A stretch of DNA of 64,000 nt, taken from Herpetosiphon giganteus. GTDB lineage: Bacteria > Chloroflexota > Chloroflexia > Chloroflexales > Herpetosiphonaceae. Shown here piece after piece: positions 8,702-17,588 of the stretch. Both the position numbers and the translations under genes were made by a program. Within the stretch, counting starts at the first letter, position 1. Every line of letters begins with the position of its first letter. The notes beneath the pieces are model-generated. The model was not told the origin of the DNA and ran no database searches. It saw nothing but the letters and a program-made list of their open reading frames with translations. The stretch lies in contig NZ_JAFBCZ010000006.1 of assembly GCF_016907925.1 (NCBI RefSeq), positions 124,001 to 188,000 on the forward strand, in the 5' to 3' direction.

Positions 8702-11700
8702 TCATCCTTTGCTTGTCGTGGCGATTATACCATCGGCTTGGGCTTGAATCGTATCGCGGTCGCTGGCAATTTCAGCATCGGGAATCGCATCGGGCAGCGC
8801 ATCTTCCATATAGCGCAATGGTCGATAGTTGAAGCCAATTACGGCCCAAATTGCCGCAGCCAAGCCAACTACCACCATCAACAAGCCAATCCCACGGTCG
8901 GGGCCAACCCCGAAGAGCCAACCCAAACTGTTGCTGAGTGCACCATTTGGCTCAAGCAACGGGCCAAACAGCGTATCGGCCAACGGGCCAGCCAGCCAAT
9001 AGCCAAGCGGAATGCTGAGCATGGCCAGCATTTGGTTGGTTGCTTGCACCCGCCCTTGCAACTCCAAGCCAACCTTGGTCTGGATGAGCACTTGCCAGTG
9101 GGCATTGACCAACGAAATGGTGAACCACATGCCAAACATCGCCAACGCCACCAGCCATGTTGAGGGCCGCAAGCCTGCCAAGGCAATGAAAAAGCCTTCA
9201 AGAATCACGAAGCCAACCATGCCCTCGGCGCGGCGTTGCAAACCACCCCACAAACTCATAAACAAGCCACCGAGAAAGCCGCCCAAAGCACAGGCTGCGC
9301 TGACAATGCCTAATTCGGCAGGCCCGCCAAACGAGAGCACTAACGGACTCATACTGATGCTGGCGATGCCAAACCAGATGTTGCCCAAGGCAAAAAACAG
9401 CACCATCGCCACGAGGCTTGGTCGCTTGATGATATATTCCCAGCCGCGCACAATTTCGCGCAACAATGGCTCCTCGCGCTTGTGATAGAGCGTGTTGGGG
9501 AAGCGAACCAAGAACAGCACACCAATTCCCAAGCTAAACGAGATGAAATCGAGCAAAAAGACTCCGCCCAAGCCAAAAAATGCCACCATTCCACCAGCAA
9601 TAAATGGCGCAATCAAGCCGCCCGTCGCCGAGCCAAGCTGAATCACGCCGTTGGCATGGCCAAGATATTGTTTGGGTACAAGCTGGGTCATGGCTGCTGC
9701 ATAGGCTGGGCGCTGGAAGGTTCCAGCAATCGAGCTAACTGCTGCCGTGAGGTAAATATGCCAAACCTCAAGTTTGTTGGCCCACAGTAACATGGCAACA
9801 ACAATTGTCGAAAGCCCAGCAATTGTATCGGCAATAATCATAATCCAGCGCCGATCCCAGCGGTCGGCAATTGCTCCTGCCAAGGGCGAAACCACCAAAC
9901 TTGGCAGCATCGAGGCGATTGCGGTAAAGGCAAAATCGCTGACCGTGCCAGTGCGCTGATAAATCCAAATGCCCAAGGCAAAGCTCGATAAACTTGAGCC
10001 AAGCATCGAAACCAACTGGCCCAAAGCGACCATAAAGAAAATTCGTAGGCTGGGCATGCTGGCTTTGCTGGGTTTGGTTTTGATTGCTGTGGCTTGGATT
10101 GGCACTGGTTGTTGCCATTGCTCAGTTTGTTGCTCGATAATTTGGCCCAATTCGCTGGCTTGATGTTTGAGAAAATAATGGCCAGCATGGGGAATCACAT
10201 GCAGCGTCACGTCGTTGCTGAAGAATTCCCATTCACGATAGCGCTCTTGGTAATATTCGGTCGCTCGATCCATCTCGCCGATAATACAGGCGATCGGAGC
10301 TTTGAGCTGCTGCGGCTGTTTTTGGGCAAAAGCTTGGGTAAAATAGCGCTCAACTTCACGCGCATCATGGCGCAAACTGCGCATCACAAAGCTCTGTTCC
10401 GCCGGATCGACAATTTCGGTGAAGCCACCCAAGGCGCGCAGAAAATCGCGATACGTTCGATCCGACATCCAGCGGTCGGCGGGCATAAGTTTGTTGAGCA
10501 ATTCAAAAAAACGGCCAGGCACACGCGCCGCCGGAAAATTACCGCCCAACACAATACCCTGCACGTCGCGGCCTGCTTGCTCCAACAAACGGCCAATTTC
10601 GACGGTCATGGCGCTGCCAACACAATGGCCATAGAGCACAATTGGGCCTTGGGTTGTGCTCTGAATTTCGTTGGCAAGCTGGCTAGCAACGACTTCTAAG
10701 CTTTGCAATGGCTCGTCGGGGCGGCTAAAATCGTGGCCAGGTAGCTCGGCGGCCAATAAACGATAGCCCTTGGGCATGGCTTGGGCCAATGGTTGATAGG
10801 TGATAGCGCTGCCGCCACCATAGGGTATCGCCACAATTGTAGTGTGCTGCTTGGCCTGCGCTTTGGTCAATTCATAGAGCATGCCGCTCGCAGCGCTGCT
10901 TGCGCCCGCAAGCTGGGCAGCTAATTCGCGTACCGTTGGATATTTGAACAGGGTCATGACGCTGACATGGCTGCCAATTTTGCGCACAACCCGAATTGCT
11001 TTAAATGATTCGCCGCCTAAATCGAAGAAATTATCGTTGATGCCAACTTGATCAAGCGCCAAAACGTCGGCCCAAATTCCAGCCAATTCATGTTCGAGCG
11101 GGCTTTGCGGCGCAACATAGCTATCGAGATTGCGCTCGCTGCTGGGGGTTGGCAAGGCACGGCGTTCGATTTTGCCATTTGGGTTGAGCGGCAGCGCATC
11201 CAATTCGACAAAGGCGGTTGGCACCATATAATCGGGCAAACTGTTGCGCAGCGCCTCACGAATGCTGCCAATATTCAAGCTCTGGCCTGCTTCGGGCACG
11301 ATGTAGGCAACCAACCGTTTATCACCTGGCGTGTCTTCGCGCAGAATCACAACGCTATTGGCGACATGGGTTTGGGTTTGCAAGGCAGTTTCAATCTCGC
11401 TTAATTCAACTCGATAGCCGCGAATTTTGACTTGCAGATCGATTCGACCCAAAAATTCAATCGCGCCATCAGGCTGGTAGCGCACCAAATCGCCGCTACG
11501 ATAGAGCCGTGCGCCTGTTTCAGCACTAAATGGATTGGGCACAAATCGCTCGGCAGTGAGATCGGGTCGCCCGATATAGCCACGACCCACGCCTCCACCG
11601 CCAACGTAGAGTTCGCCTGGCACGCCTTGCGGCGTTGGCTGCATGTGGCGATCGAGCACATAAATTTGCACATTGCCCAAGGGCCGCCCAAGTGGCACGC

Positions 11701-14149
11701 TGCTGCTTGGGTAGCGCGGCTGTCTCGGAATCGGGTAGGTCAGCATCGAAACCGTGGTTTCGGTTGGCCCATAGTGGTTTTGCAGCTGCACGCTGGGCTG
11801 AAGTTGGCGAATATCGCCAAGTTGCTCCCACAAACTGGCCTCGCCCGCCAAAATCAGGCGCTGCTTGGGAATCACATCAGCCAAATTGCTCAGACCGCGC
11901 ATGGCCTCAAAATGGCTTGGCACCAGTTTCATCACATCGATCCGATGCTGGCGGAAGTAGGCGGCAAAGGCCTCGGGATCGGTGGCGCGTTCGTAGGCCA
12001 CGATATGCAATTCGCCGCCGCTACACAAGGCTCCATAGACGTTGGTTGTGCCAAGGTCGGCGGCGAAGGTCGAAACTAAGGCATAGCTCCAGCCATCTTC
12101 GGCTTCAATTCGTTGCAATAAGCCTTGAATATAATTGACATAATTGCGGTGTTCGATTGCTACGCCTTTGGGGCGACCAGTCGAGCCAGAGGTAAACAGC
12201 ACATACATCAAACTGCGTGGATCGATCGCCAAATTCAGGTTGTGGGTTGGCGCTTGGGCAATTGTCGGCCAAGCCTCGTCAATGCAGATCACCTCAAGAT
12301 CGAGCGTTGGCAATTCGGCAGCTAGCTCGGCGTGGGTAATCAGCATTCCAACCGCGCCATCTGCAAGCATCGCGCTGATACGATCTTGGGGGTAAATCGG
12401 GTCGATTGGCACATAGGCCGCGCCCGCCTTGAGAATCCCCAACGCGCCCACCAACAAATCCAGCGAGCGATCGATAAACAACCCAACCCGCATATCGCAG
12501 CCGATGCCACGCTGGCGCAAGCTGTGAGCTAGTTGGTTGGCGCGTTGATTGAGTTCGGCGTAGCTCAGGGTTTGGCCTTCAAAATGCAAGGCTGTGCGCT
12601 CTGGCACGCGTGCCGCTTGGGCTTCAAACAAGCTCACAATTGAATCAACCGCAGGATAATTGGCGCTGGTGCTGTTCCAGGTTTGCAGCAATTGTTGGCG
12701 TTCGCTGCTGCTCAGCAAGGGCAAATGCTCGATGCTGGCATCGGGATTGGTCACCGCATATTCCAACAAGCTATGGAAATGGCTGGCCATGCGTTCGATC
12801 GTGCTGCGCTCAAATAGATCAGTGTTGTATTCGAAGGTGGCACGATTGGCGGCTAAATTCAGATTAATATCAAATTTAGCGCTGCCAGTTTCAATTGCCC
12901 CGCCAAATTGCAAGCCAAATTCACCTGAATCGACCGTTTGAATGCTGGTGGTTTGGTGCACAAACAAGGCTTGAAACAGCGGGTTATGGCTCAAACTGCG
13001 TTCGACTTTGAGCACATCAATTAAATGTTCGAGCGGCATATCTTGGTGCTCGAAGGCCGCCAACGAGGTTTGGCTCACTTGGGCAATCAGGCTGCGAAAG
13101 CTCGGCGAACCAGCCAAATTGACCCGAATTGGCAAGGTATTGACGAAAAAGCCGATCAAATTTTCGATTTCGCGACGGGTGCGGTTGGCAATCGGCGTAC
13201 CAATAATCAGATCGTTTTGGCCGGAATAGCGATAAAGCAAAACTTGAAAGGCCGCCATAAACAGCATAAACGGCGTGGCCCGTTCTTGGCGGCTCAAGCG
13301 CTCGACGGCCTCAACCAAACTCCATGGCAAATGATATTCGAGCGTCGCGCCGAGATCGCGTTTGACCGCTGGCCGTGGATGGTCGGCTGGCAAATTGAGC
13401 AATGGCAAGCTGCCGCTCAATTGAGTTTGCCAAAAATTCAAATGTTGATTGTAAACTTCTTCGAGCACATAGCGTTTGTGCCAAACCGCAAAATCGGCAT
13501 ATTGAATTGGCAGCGCTGGTAGTTCAAGTTGCTCGCCACGTAGCCCCGCTTCATACAGCTGGCCCAGCTCGCGCAGCAAGACCCCAATCGACCAACCATC
13601 GCAGGCAATATGATGAATCGTCAATACCAATTCAGCGTAATCATCAGCCGTTTGCAATAACAAACCACGCAACATTAAATCTTTAGTTAGATCAAACGGC
13701 TGTTGACTGTGGCGCTCGATCTGCTGCTGGCGTTGGCTGGCTTGCTGCTCGCTGCTCAAATTTCGTAAATCAACAAGCTCCAAATCGAGGCTATGGAATG
13801 GCTGAATAACTTGCACTGGCTCATCATTATGCACTTCGATCGTGCTGCGCAGCACTTCATGGCGCTGAATAATTTTATCAAGACATGTCTGCAATACAGA
13901 AACATTAATTTCGCCCACAATGCTGAATGTAGCAGGAATATGATAAGCGGCACTTGCTGGCTGCCACTGACTTAAAAACCACAGGCGTTGTTGGGCAAAC
14001 GAAAGTTCAAAGGCTGGGCGTTCGCCGACGCGGGCCAGTGCGGGAATGCTGGGCGCTGGCTTGGCTGCTTGGCGTTGGCGCAGACGTTGGGCCAACAAGG
14101 CGCGGCGTTCTGGCGAAAGATCTTCGAGTTGGCGGGCGACTTCGGTCAT
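8702..14149 (-). CDS. NRPS module C-A-T-TE fused to an MFS exporter
   Basis: 1815 residues. Order: condensation domain (about 45-465, HHIACDG at 179-185); adenylation domain (about 480-1000, FTSGSTGRPKG, YGPTE, GRIDLQVKIRGYRVE); carrier domain with LGGES (Ser1048); thioesterase (about 1110-1335) whose nucleophile motif is GHCVG with Cys1176 instead of Ser, with an Asp in GEMDR and a His in HAGHYF; then, from about 1365, a twelve-helix MFS transporter with AGAIADRWDRR after helix 2. By hand alignment the pocket residues read about D-L-T-K-I-A-H-V, closest to Asp/Asn-type codes, a weak inference. It would add the second residue, release the product and possibly export it. It overlaps the glycosyltransferase gene by ATGA. 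Confidence 0.93.
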   Translation of the reverse strand: MTEVARQLEDLSPERRALLAQRLRQRQAAKPAPSIPALARVGERPAFELSFAQQRLWFLSQWQPASAAYHIPATFSIVGEINVSVLQTCLDKIIQRHEVLRSTIEVHNDEPVQVIQPFHSLDLELVDLRNLSSEQQASQRQQQIERHSQQPFDLTKDLMLRGLLLQTADDYAELVLTIHHIACDGWSIGVLLRELGQLYEAGLRGEQLELPALPIQYADFAVWHKRYVLEEVYNQHLNFWQTQLSGSLPLLNLPADHPRPAVKRDLGATLEYHLPWSLVEAVERLSRQERATPFMLFMAAFQVLLYRYSGQNDLIIGTPIANRTRREIENLIGFFVNTLPIRVNLAGSPSFRSLIAQVSQTSLAAFEHQDMPLEHLIDVLKVERSLSHNPLFQALFVHQTTSIQTVDSGEFGLQFGGAIETGSAKFDINLNLAANRATFEYNTDLFERSTIERMASHFHSLLEYAVTNPDASIEHLPLLSSSERQQLLQTWNSTSANYPAVDSIVSLFEAQAARVPERTALHFEGQTLSYAELNQRANQLAHSLRQRGIGCDMRVGLFIDRSLDLLVGALGILKAGAAYVPIDPIYPQDRISAMLADGAVGMLITHAELAAELPTLDLEVICIDEAWPTIAQAPTHNLNLAIDPRSLMYVLFTSGSTGRPKGVAIEHRNYVNYIQGLLQRIEAEDGWSYALVSTFAADLGTTNVYGALCSGGELHIVAYERATDPEAFAAYFRQHRIDVMKLVPSHFEAMRGLSNLADVIPKQRLILAGEASLWEQLGDIRQLQPSVQLQNHYGPTETTVSMLTYPIPRQPRYPSSSVPLGRPLGNVQIYVLDRHMQPTPQGVPGELYVGGGGVGRGYIGRPDLTAERFVPNPFSAETGARLYRSGDLVRYQPDGAIEFLGRIDLQVKIRGYRVELSEIETALQTQTHVANSVVILREDTPGDKRLVAYIVPEAGQSLNIGSIREALRNSLPDYMVPTAFVELDALPLNPNGKIERRALPTPSSERNLDSYVAPQSPLEHELAGIWADVLALDQVGINDNFFDLGGESFKAIRVVRKIGSHVSVMTLFKYPTVRELAAQLAGASSAASGMLYELTKAQAKQHTTIVAIPYGGGSAITYQPLAQAMPKGYRLLAAELPGHDFSRPDEPLQSLEVVASQLANEIQSTTQGPIVLYGHCVGSAMTVEIGRLLEQAGRDVQGIVLGGNFPAARVPGRFFELLNKLMPADRWMSDRTYRDFLRALGGFTEIVDPAEQSFVMRSLRHDAREVERYFTQAFAQKQPQQLKAPIACIIGEMDRATEYYQERYREWEFFSNDVTLHVIPHAGHYFLKHQASELGQIIEQQTEQWQQPVPIQATAIKTKPSKASMPSLRIFFMVALGQLVSMLGSSLSSFALGIWIYQRTGTVSDFAFTAIASMLPSLVVSPLAGAIADRWDRRWIMIIADTIAGLSTIVVAMLLWANKLEVWHIYLTAAVSSIAGTFQRPAYAAAMTQLVPKQYLGHANGVIQLGSATGGLIAPFIAGGMVAFFGLGGVFLLDFISFSLGIGVLFLVRFPNTLYHKREEPLLREIVRGWEYIIKRPSLVAMVLFFALGNIWFGIASISMSPLVLSFGGPAELGIVSAACALGGFLGGLFMSLWGGLQRRAEGMVGFVILEGFFIALAGLRPSTWLVALAMFGMWFTISLVNAHWQVLIQTKVGLELQGRVQATNQMLAMLSIPLGYWLAGPLADTLFGPLLEPNGALSNSLGWLFGVGPDRGIGLLMVVVGLAAAIWAVIGFNYRPLRYMEDALPDAIPDAEIASDRDTIQAQADGIIATTSKG

Positions 14150-15459
14150 ACTTGCTCACCTCGGCGTTGTTTCAGGCGTTGGGCGAGGAGCGCTCGTTGT
14201 TCAGCAGGCATGGCTGCCAACTGCGCTGCCCGTTGCACGTTGCGGTCGGGAGTTAAGCTCGGCACAAGGCTAGTTTGGCGTGGTTGCAAATTGAGAAAAT
14301 ACTGTTCAAACTTTTCGATGCCAATGTTGTTGAGAAAATTGAGCGCTGCTGCTTGCGAGCGCTGAGCCAAATCGTTGTAATGCTCGCGATCATTCAACAA
14401 ACGGCGCAAAGTTGCTTCCCAAGGCGTAACATCTTGCGGCGGCACAACTGGAATTGCGGTATACACTTTGGCTGAAATGCTGCTATATTCGCGAATTTGG
14501 TTGACTGGCAGCAAATATTCCACGCCTAACTTGGCTTCGGGCAAGCCGCCAACATCGCTGGCCAACACCGGAATGCCGCGTAACATCGCATCGACCACGA
14601 CTTGGCCAAACGATTCGCCCCACAGCGATGGCACCAACAACACTTTGACATGCTTGAGCACCTCGTTCATATCGGGCGAGGGCTGAATAAATTGCACATT
14701 CGGCAGCGCTTCGAGAATCGCGCGATCTTTGCCGGTAGTTGACCAGGTTGGTACGGCAGCAAATTGCATATCGGGCATGCGCTGGGCTAATTCAATAAAA
14801 ATTGGGCTACCCTTGAGCATCGATGGATTGATCATCGTGACCGCGCCTTGATCGAAGTTGGCCAAAAATGGAAACGGCCCTGCGCCATATGAGGGAAAGC
14901 GCAGCACGGTCGAATCGAGGTTGCCCCATTCCTTGGCGTAGCGTTGCAAATATTCGCTCACGCAGATTAAATCGGCCATTTGTTGCAAGGTGCGGGTTTT
15001 GGTTGGGTCGTCAACGAAGCATTCGGGGCCGAATGGCAAGGTTGCTTGGCTATGCGAGAGAAACACTGCGCGGCCTGGATTGGCTTCGTGGGCGACTTCG
15101 ACCCATAAGAACGAGCGATCCTCGGTGACAATCGTCCAATCGATGTTAAATTCGTTGCTGACGCGGTGAATTAGCTTGGTGAAGAAGCTCAGCGAGCCGC
15201 CCGAAGCATAAACATCAACCCCATTCATGTGATAATGCACCATGTCGGGATCGCTGGCATCGACCACCTGAATTTGGCGTTGTTCAAGCTGCTTCAATAA
15301 TTTTTCTTTGCCGTTTTTTTCGCGATTTTCTTCTAGTGGATAGAGTACGATGCAAGTGTGGCCGCGCTCCACGAGGCCTTCCATCAAAAAGCGGTTGGCT
15401 TTGTGCGCCCCGCCGGAGACGAACAAATAATCAAGCGGCTGAATCAGCAAAAAATTCAT
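14146..15459 (-). CDS. Glycosyltransferase family 4-like, in the NRPS operon
   Basis: 437 residues. The N-terminus has a Rossmann-type start (LFVSGGAHKANRFLMEGL). The C-terminal half has the GT-B donor-site pattern VPSLWGESFGQVVVDAM and ASDVGGLPEA, typical of retaining GT4 enzymes that use nucleotide sugars. The gene is joined to both NRPS genes by four-base ATGA overlaps, so it is very likely a tailoring enzyme that glycosylates the peptide, though cell-wall glycan work is not excluded. Odd feature: the last 25 residues contain MPAEQRALLAQRLKQRR. This closely matches the first 30 residues of the next protein (LSPERRALLAQRLRQRQ), a helix that usually precedes NRPS condensation domains. Confidence 0.85.
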   Translation of the reverse strand: MNFLLIQPLDYLFVSGGAHKANRFLMEGLVERGHTCIVLYPLEENREKNGKEKLLKQLEQRQIQVVDASDPDMVHYHMNGVDVYASGGSLSFFTKLIHRVSNEFNIDWTIVTEDRSFLWVEVAHEANPGRAVFLSHSQATLPFGPECFVDDPTKTRTLQQMADLICVSEYLQRYAKEWGNLDSTVLRFPSYGAGPFPFLANFDQGAVTMINPSMLKGSPIFIELAQRMPDMQFAAVPTWSTTGKDRAILEALPNVQFIQPSPDMNEVLKHVKVLLVPSLWGESFGQVVVDAMLRGIPVLASDVGGLPEAKLGVEYLLPVNQIREYSSISAKVYTAIPVVPPQDVTPWEATLRRLLNDREHYNDLAQRSQAAALNFLNNIGIEKFEQYFLNLQPRQTSLVPSLTPDRNVQRAAQLAAMPAEQRALLAQRLKQRRGEQV

Positions 15460-17345
15460 GCGGTAATCGCTCCTTCATCGGCCAACAGAGCTTGAATTTC
15501 CTCATCCGAGAGGCCATCGAGTTCATCGAGCAAGGCTGCCAGTTCTGCATCGTCGGCGTTGGCAATTTGATATTGCTCGATTAGTTGTGCCGTAGCGGCG
15601 ATGGTTGGCTCGACTCCGAGCAAAACCGAAAGTGGAATTTCGACCGCAAACGTGCTGCGAATTGCCGAAACAATTTGGGTTGCCAGCAGCGAGTGACCGC
15701 CAGCATCAAAGAAATCATCAAGCACGCCAATGTTGGGCGTATCCAAAATATTCTCCCAAATTGTGGCAATTTGCTGTTCGAGCGGCGTGCGTGGAGCAAC
15801 GTAGTTTTCGCTAACGGTCAGCAAGGCAAAATCTGGCTCGGGCAGGGCTGCAACATCGAGCTTGCCGTTGGGTGTGCGCGGCAATTCCTTTACGACGGTG
15901 TACGAGAGCGGTACCATATATTTGGGCAGCATGCTCTCCAAGTAGCGATACATATCGCGATAGTAGGGCATAACTTCGCCGTGCAACACCAAATAGGCGA
16001 CCAAGCGCTCAGTCTGGTTGTGGTCGTGATGCAAGGTGACAACGGCGTGGCGCACGTTGGGATATTCCAACAACAACATTTCAATTTCCGCAGGATCGAT
16101 GCGATAGCCACGATGCTTAATTTGATGATCGATCCGTCCGCGAAACTCAAGGCTGCCATCGCTCAAGCGCCGCACCAAATCGCCAGTGCGATAAACGCGA
16201 CTGCCAGCTTGCGCGCTCCATGGATTGGGCAAAAAGCGTTCGGCAGTTTGATCGCCAAGGCCGAGATAGCCGTGCGCAAGACCAACGCTGCTGACCAAGA
16301 GTTCACCAACGGCCTCGCCTTCGAGCAAATTCAAATCCTGATCGACAATATAGATTTGGCTATTGCTGATAGCATTGCCGATGCTGACCGCCATGCCATA
16401 GCGCAAAGGCTGGCTCATGGTGGCGCAAACCGTCACTTCGGTTGGGCCATAGGCATTGATAAAGCGTCGATTTGTGCCCCAGCGCGCCACAATTTCCGCT
16501 GTGCAAGCCTCGCCTGCCGATACGATCGTTTGCAAATTGGGCAAATCGCGTGGATCGAGCAAGGCCAAAACCGAAGGCGGCAGCGTTACGACCGTAATCT
16601 GATGATCGCGCAGCGTCGTCAATAAATCGGGGCCTGGTAAAAGATCGTTCGTTGGGGCTACAAACAAAGTCGCGGCCTGAAAAAAAGCCGTGATCATTTC
16701 AGAAATCGAGGCATCGAAGCTGGGCGAGGCAAATTGCAACACCCGTGATTGGCTAGTGATGCCAAAGCGTTCACTTTGGGCAACCGCCAAATTGGCCAAG
16801 CCCCGATGCGGCACGAGCACACCTTTGGGCTTGCCAGTTGAGCCAGAGGTATAAATGATGTAGGCCAAATCGTCGACGCTAAGCTGATGCACAGGAGCGC
16901 TCGTTGGTTGTTGTTCTAGCTCAGCAGTTAATTGATCAAAGATGTGCAATTGGCGATCAGGCAATTGGCTAGCGGTAAGCTGGCTGGCCAAAACCACGTT
17001 TGCGCCGCTATTAGCCAACATATATTTGAGTCGTTCTTGGGGATAGCTTGGGTCGAGCGGCAAGTAGGCTGCGCCCGCCTTCCAAATCGCAATTGCAGCA
17101 ATGATGGCCTCGGTTGAACGCTCAAAACAAGCGCCAACCACTGCGCCACGGCGGATACCTTGGCTGTGTAAATAATGCGCAAGCTGGTTGCTGCGTTGCT
17201 CAAGCTCGGCGTAACACAGCTTAAAATTGCTGGTCGCAATGGCAATAGCCTGTGGCGAATGCTGGGCGTGCGTGCTGAGAACATCGGGCACAAAAAGCTG
17301 GCCCATGCGGTCGGCGGTGATCGGCGCTAATGTCGCTATTGACAT
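15456..17345 (-). CDS. NRPS loading module A-T
   Basis: 629 residues. Adenylation domain (about 20-500): IIYTSGSTGKPKG, NAYGPTE, YRTGDLVRR and GRIDHQIKHRGYRI. A carrier domain follows with DAGGHSLL, Ser552. The acidic tail (about 595-629, LDGLSDEEIQALL) is a common end of A-T proteins and may help docking. By hand alignment the pocket reads about D-A-S-T-V-A-A-V-C, close to the GrsA Phe code DAWTIAAIC, so an aromatic residue such as Phe or Tyr is the best guess. There is no condensation domain, so this protein should start the chain. The ATG at 17345 has an AAGGAG site 7 bases upstream; the ATG 42 bases earlier has none and adds unconserved sequence. Confidence 0.92.
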   Translation of the reverse strand: MSIATLAPITADRMGQLFVPDVLSTHAQHSPQAIAIATSNFKLCYAELEQRSNQLAHYLHSQGIRRGAVVGACFERSTEAIIAAIAIWKAGAAYLPLDPSYPQERLKYMLANSGANVVLASQLTASQLPDRQLHIFDQLTAELEQQPTSAPVHQLSVDDLAYIIYTSGSTGKPKGVLVPHRGLANLAVAQSERFGITSQSRVLQFASPSFDASISEMITAFFQAATLFVAPTNDLLPGPDLLTTLRDHQITVVTLPPSVLALLDPRDLPNLQTIVSAGEACTAEIVARWGTNRRFINAYGPTEVTVCATMSQPLRYGMAVSIGNAISNSQIYIVDQDLNLLEGEAVGELLVSSVGLAHGYLGLGDQTAERFLPNPWSAQAGSRVYRTGDLVRRLSDGSLEFRGRIDHQIKHRGYRIDPAEIEMLLLEYPNVRHAVVTLHHDHNQTERLVAYLVLHGEVMPYYRDMYRYLESMLPKYMVPLSYTVVKELPRTPNGKLDVAALPEPDFALLTVSENYVAPRTPLEQQIATIWENILDTPNIGVLDDFFDAGGHSLLATQIVSAIRSTFAVEIPLSVLLGVEPTIAATAQLIEQYQIANADDAELAALLDELDGLSDEEIQALLADEGAITA

Positions 17346-17501
17346 AACACGGCTCCTTCGCATCGTTTCAGATTGTAGTTTTAGCATTGTTGCGATGCCT
17401 ATGGGCGCAGCGATAGCCTCAGCGCAACCGCCAAAGGCCCCAGGCAGGGCATGGGAAATCTGGTTGGGGATTGATTAAATGACACGACTCTTCAAGGCCA
17501 T

Positions 17502-17531
17502 ACTATACGCCAAAGCCTTGGCCTTTGTCAA
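17502..17531 (-). promoter_or_regulatory. Strong sigma70-type promoter of the NRPS operon
   Basis: The minus strand reads TTGACA (17531-17526), 18 bases, TATAGT (17507-17502). The expected start near 17495 gives a leader of about 150 bases before the ATG at 17345. In the leader, GTTGCG and CGCAAC words could pair around 17381-17415, but no convincing attenuator or T-run is seen. Confidence 0.65.
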
Positions 17532-17588
17532 TTTGTTGGATGAACAAACAATTGAACAGATATGAAATGTTCTACGATTATCTGTAGC

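Noticed and set aside
15585-16625. Long plus-strand frame antisense to the A-T NRPS gene
   Set aside because: Shadow of a certain NRPS gene; composition is repetitive and no domain is visible.
8702-17345. A longer NRPS assembly line with lipid starter
   Set aside because: There is no starter condensation domain, acyl-CoA ligase or PKS part within the window; the operon boundaries are set by a promoter and by unrelated genes.
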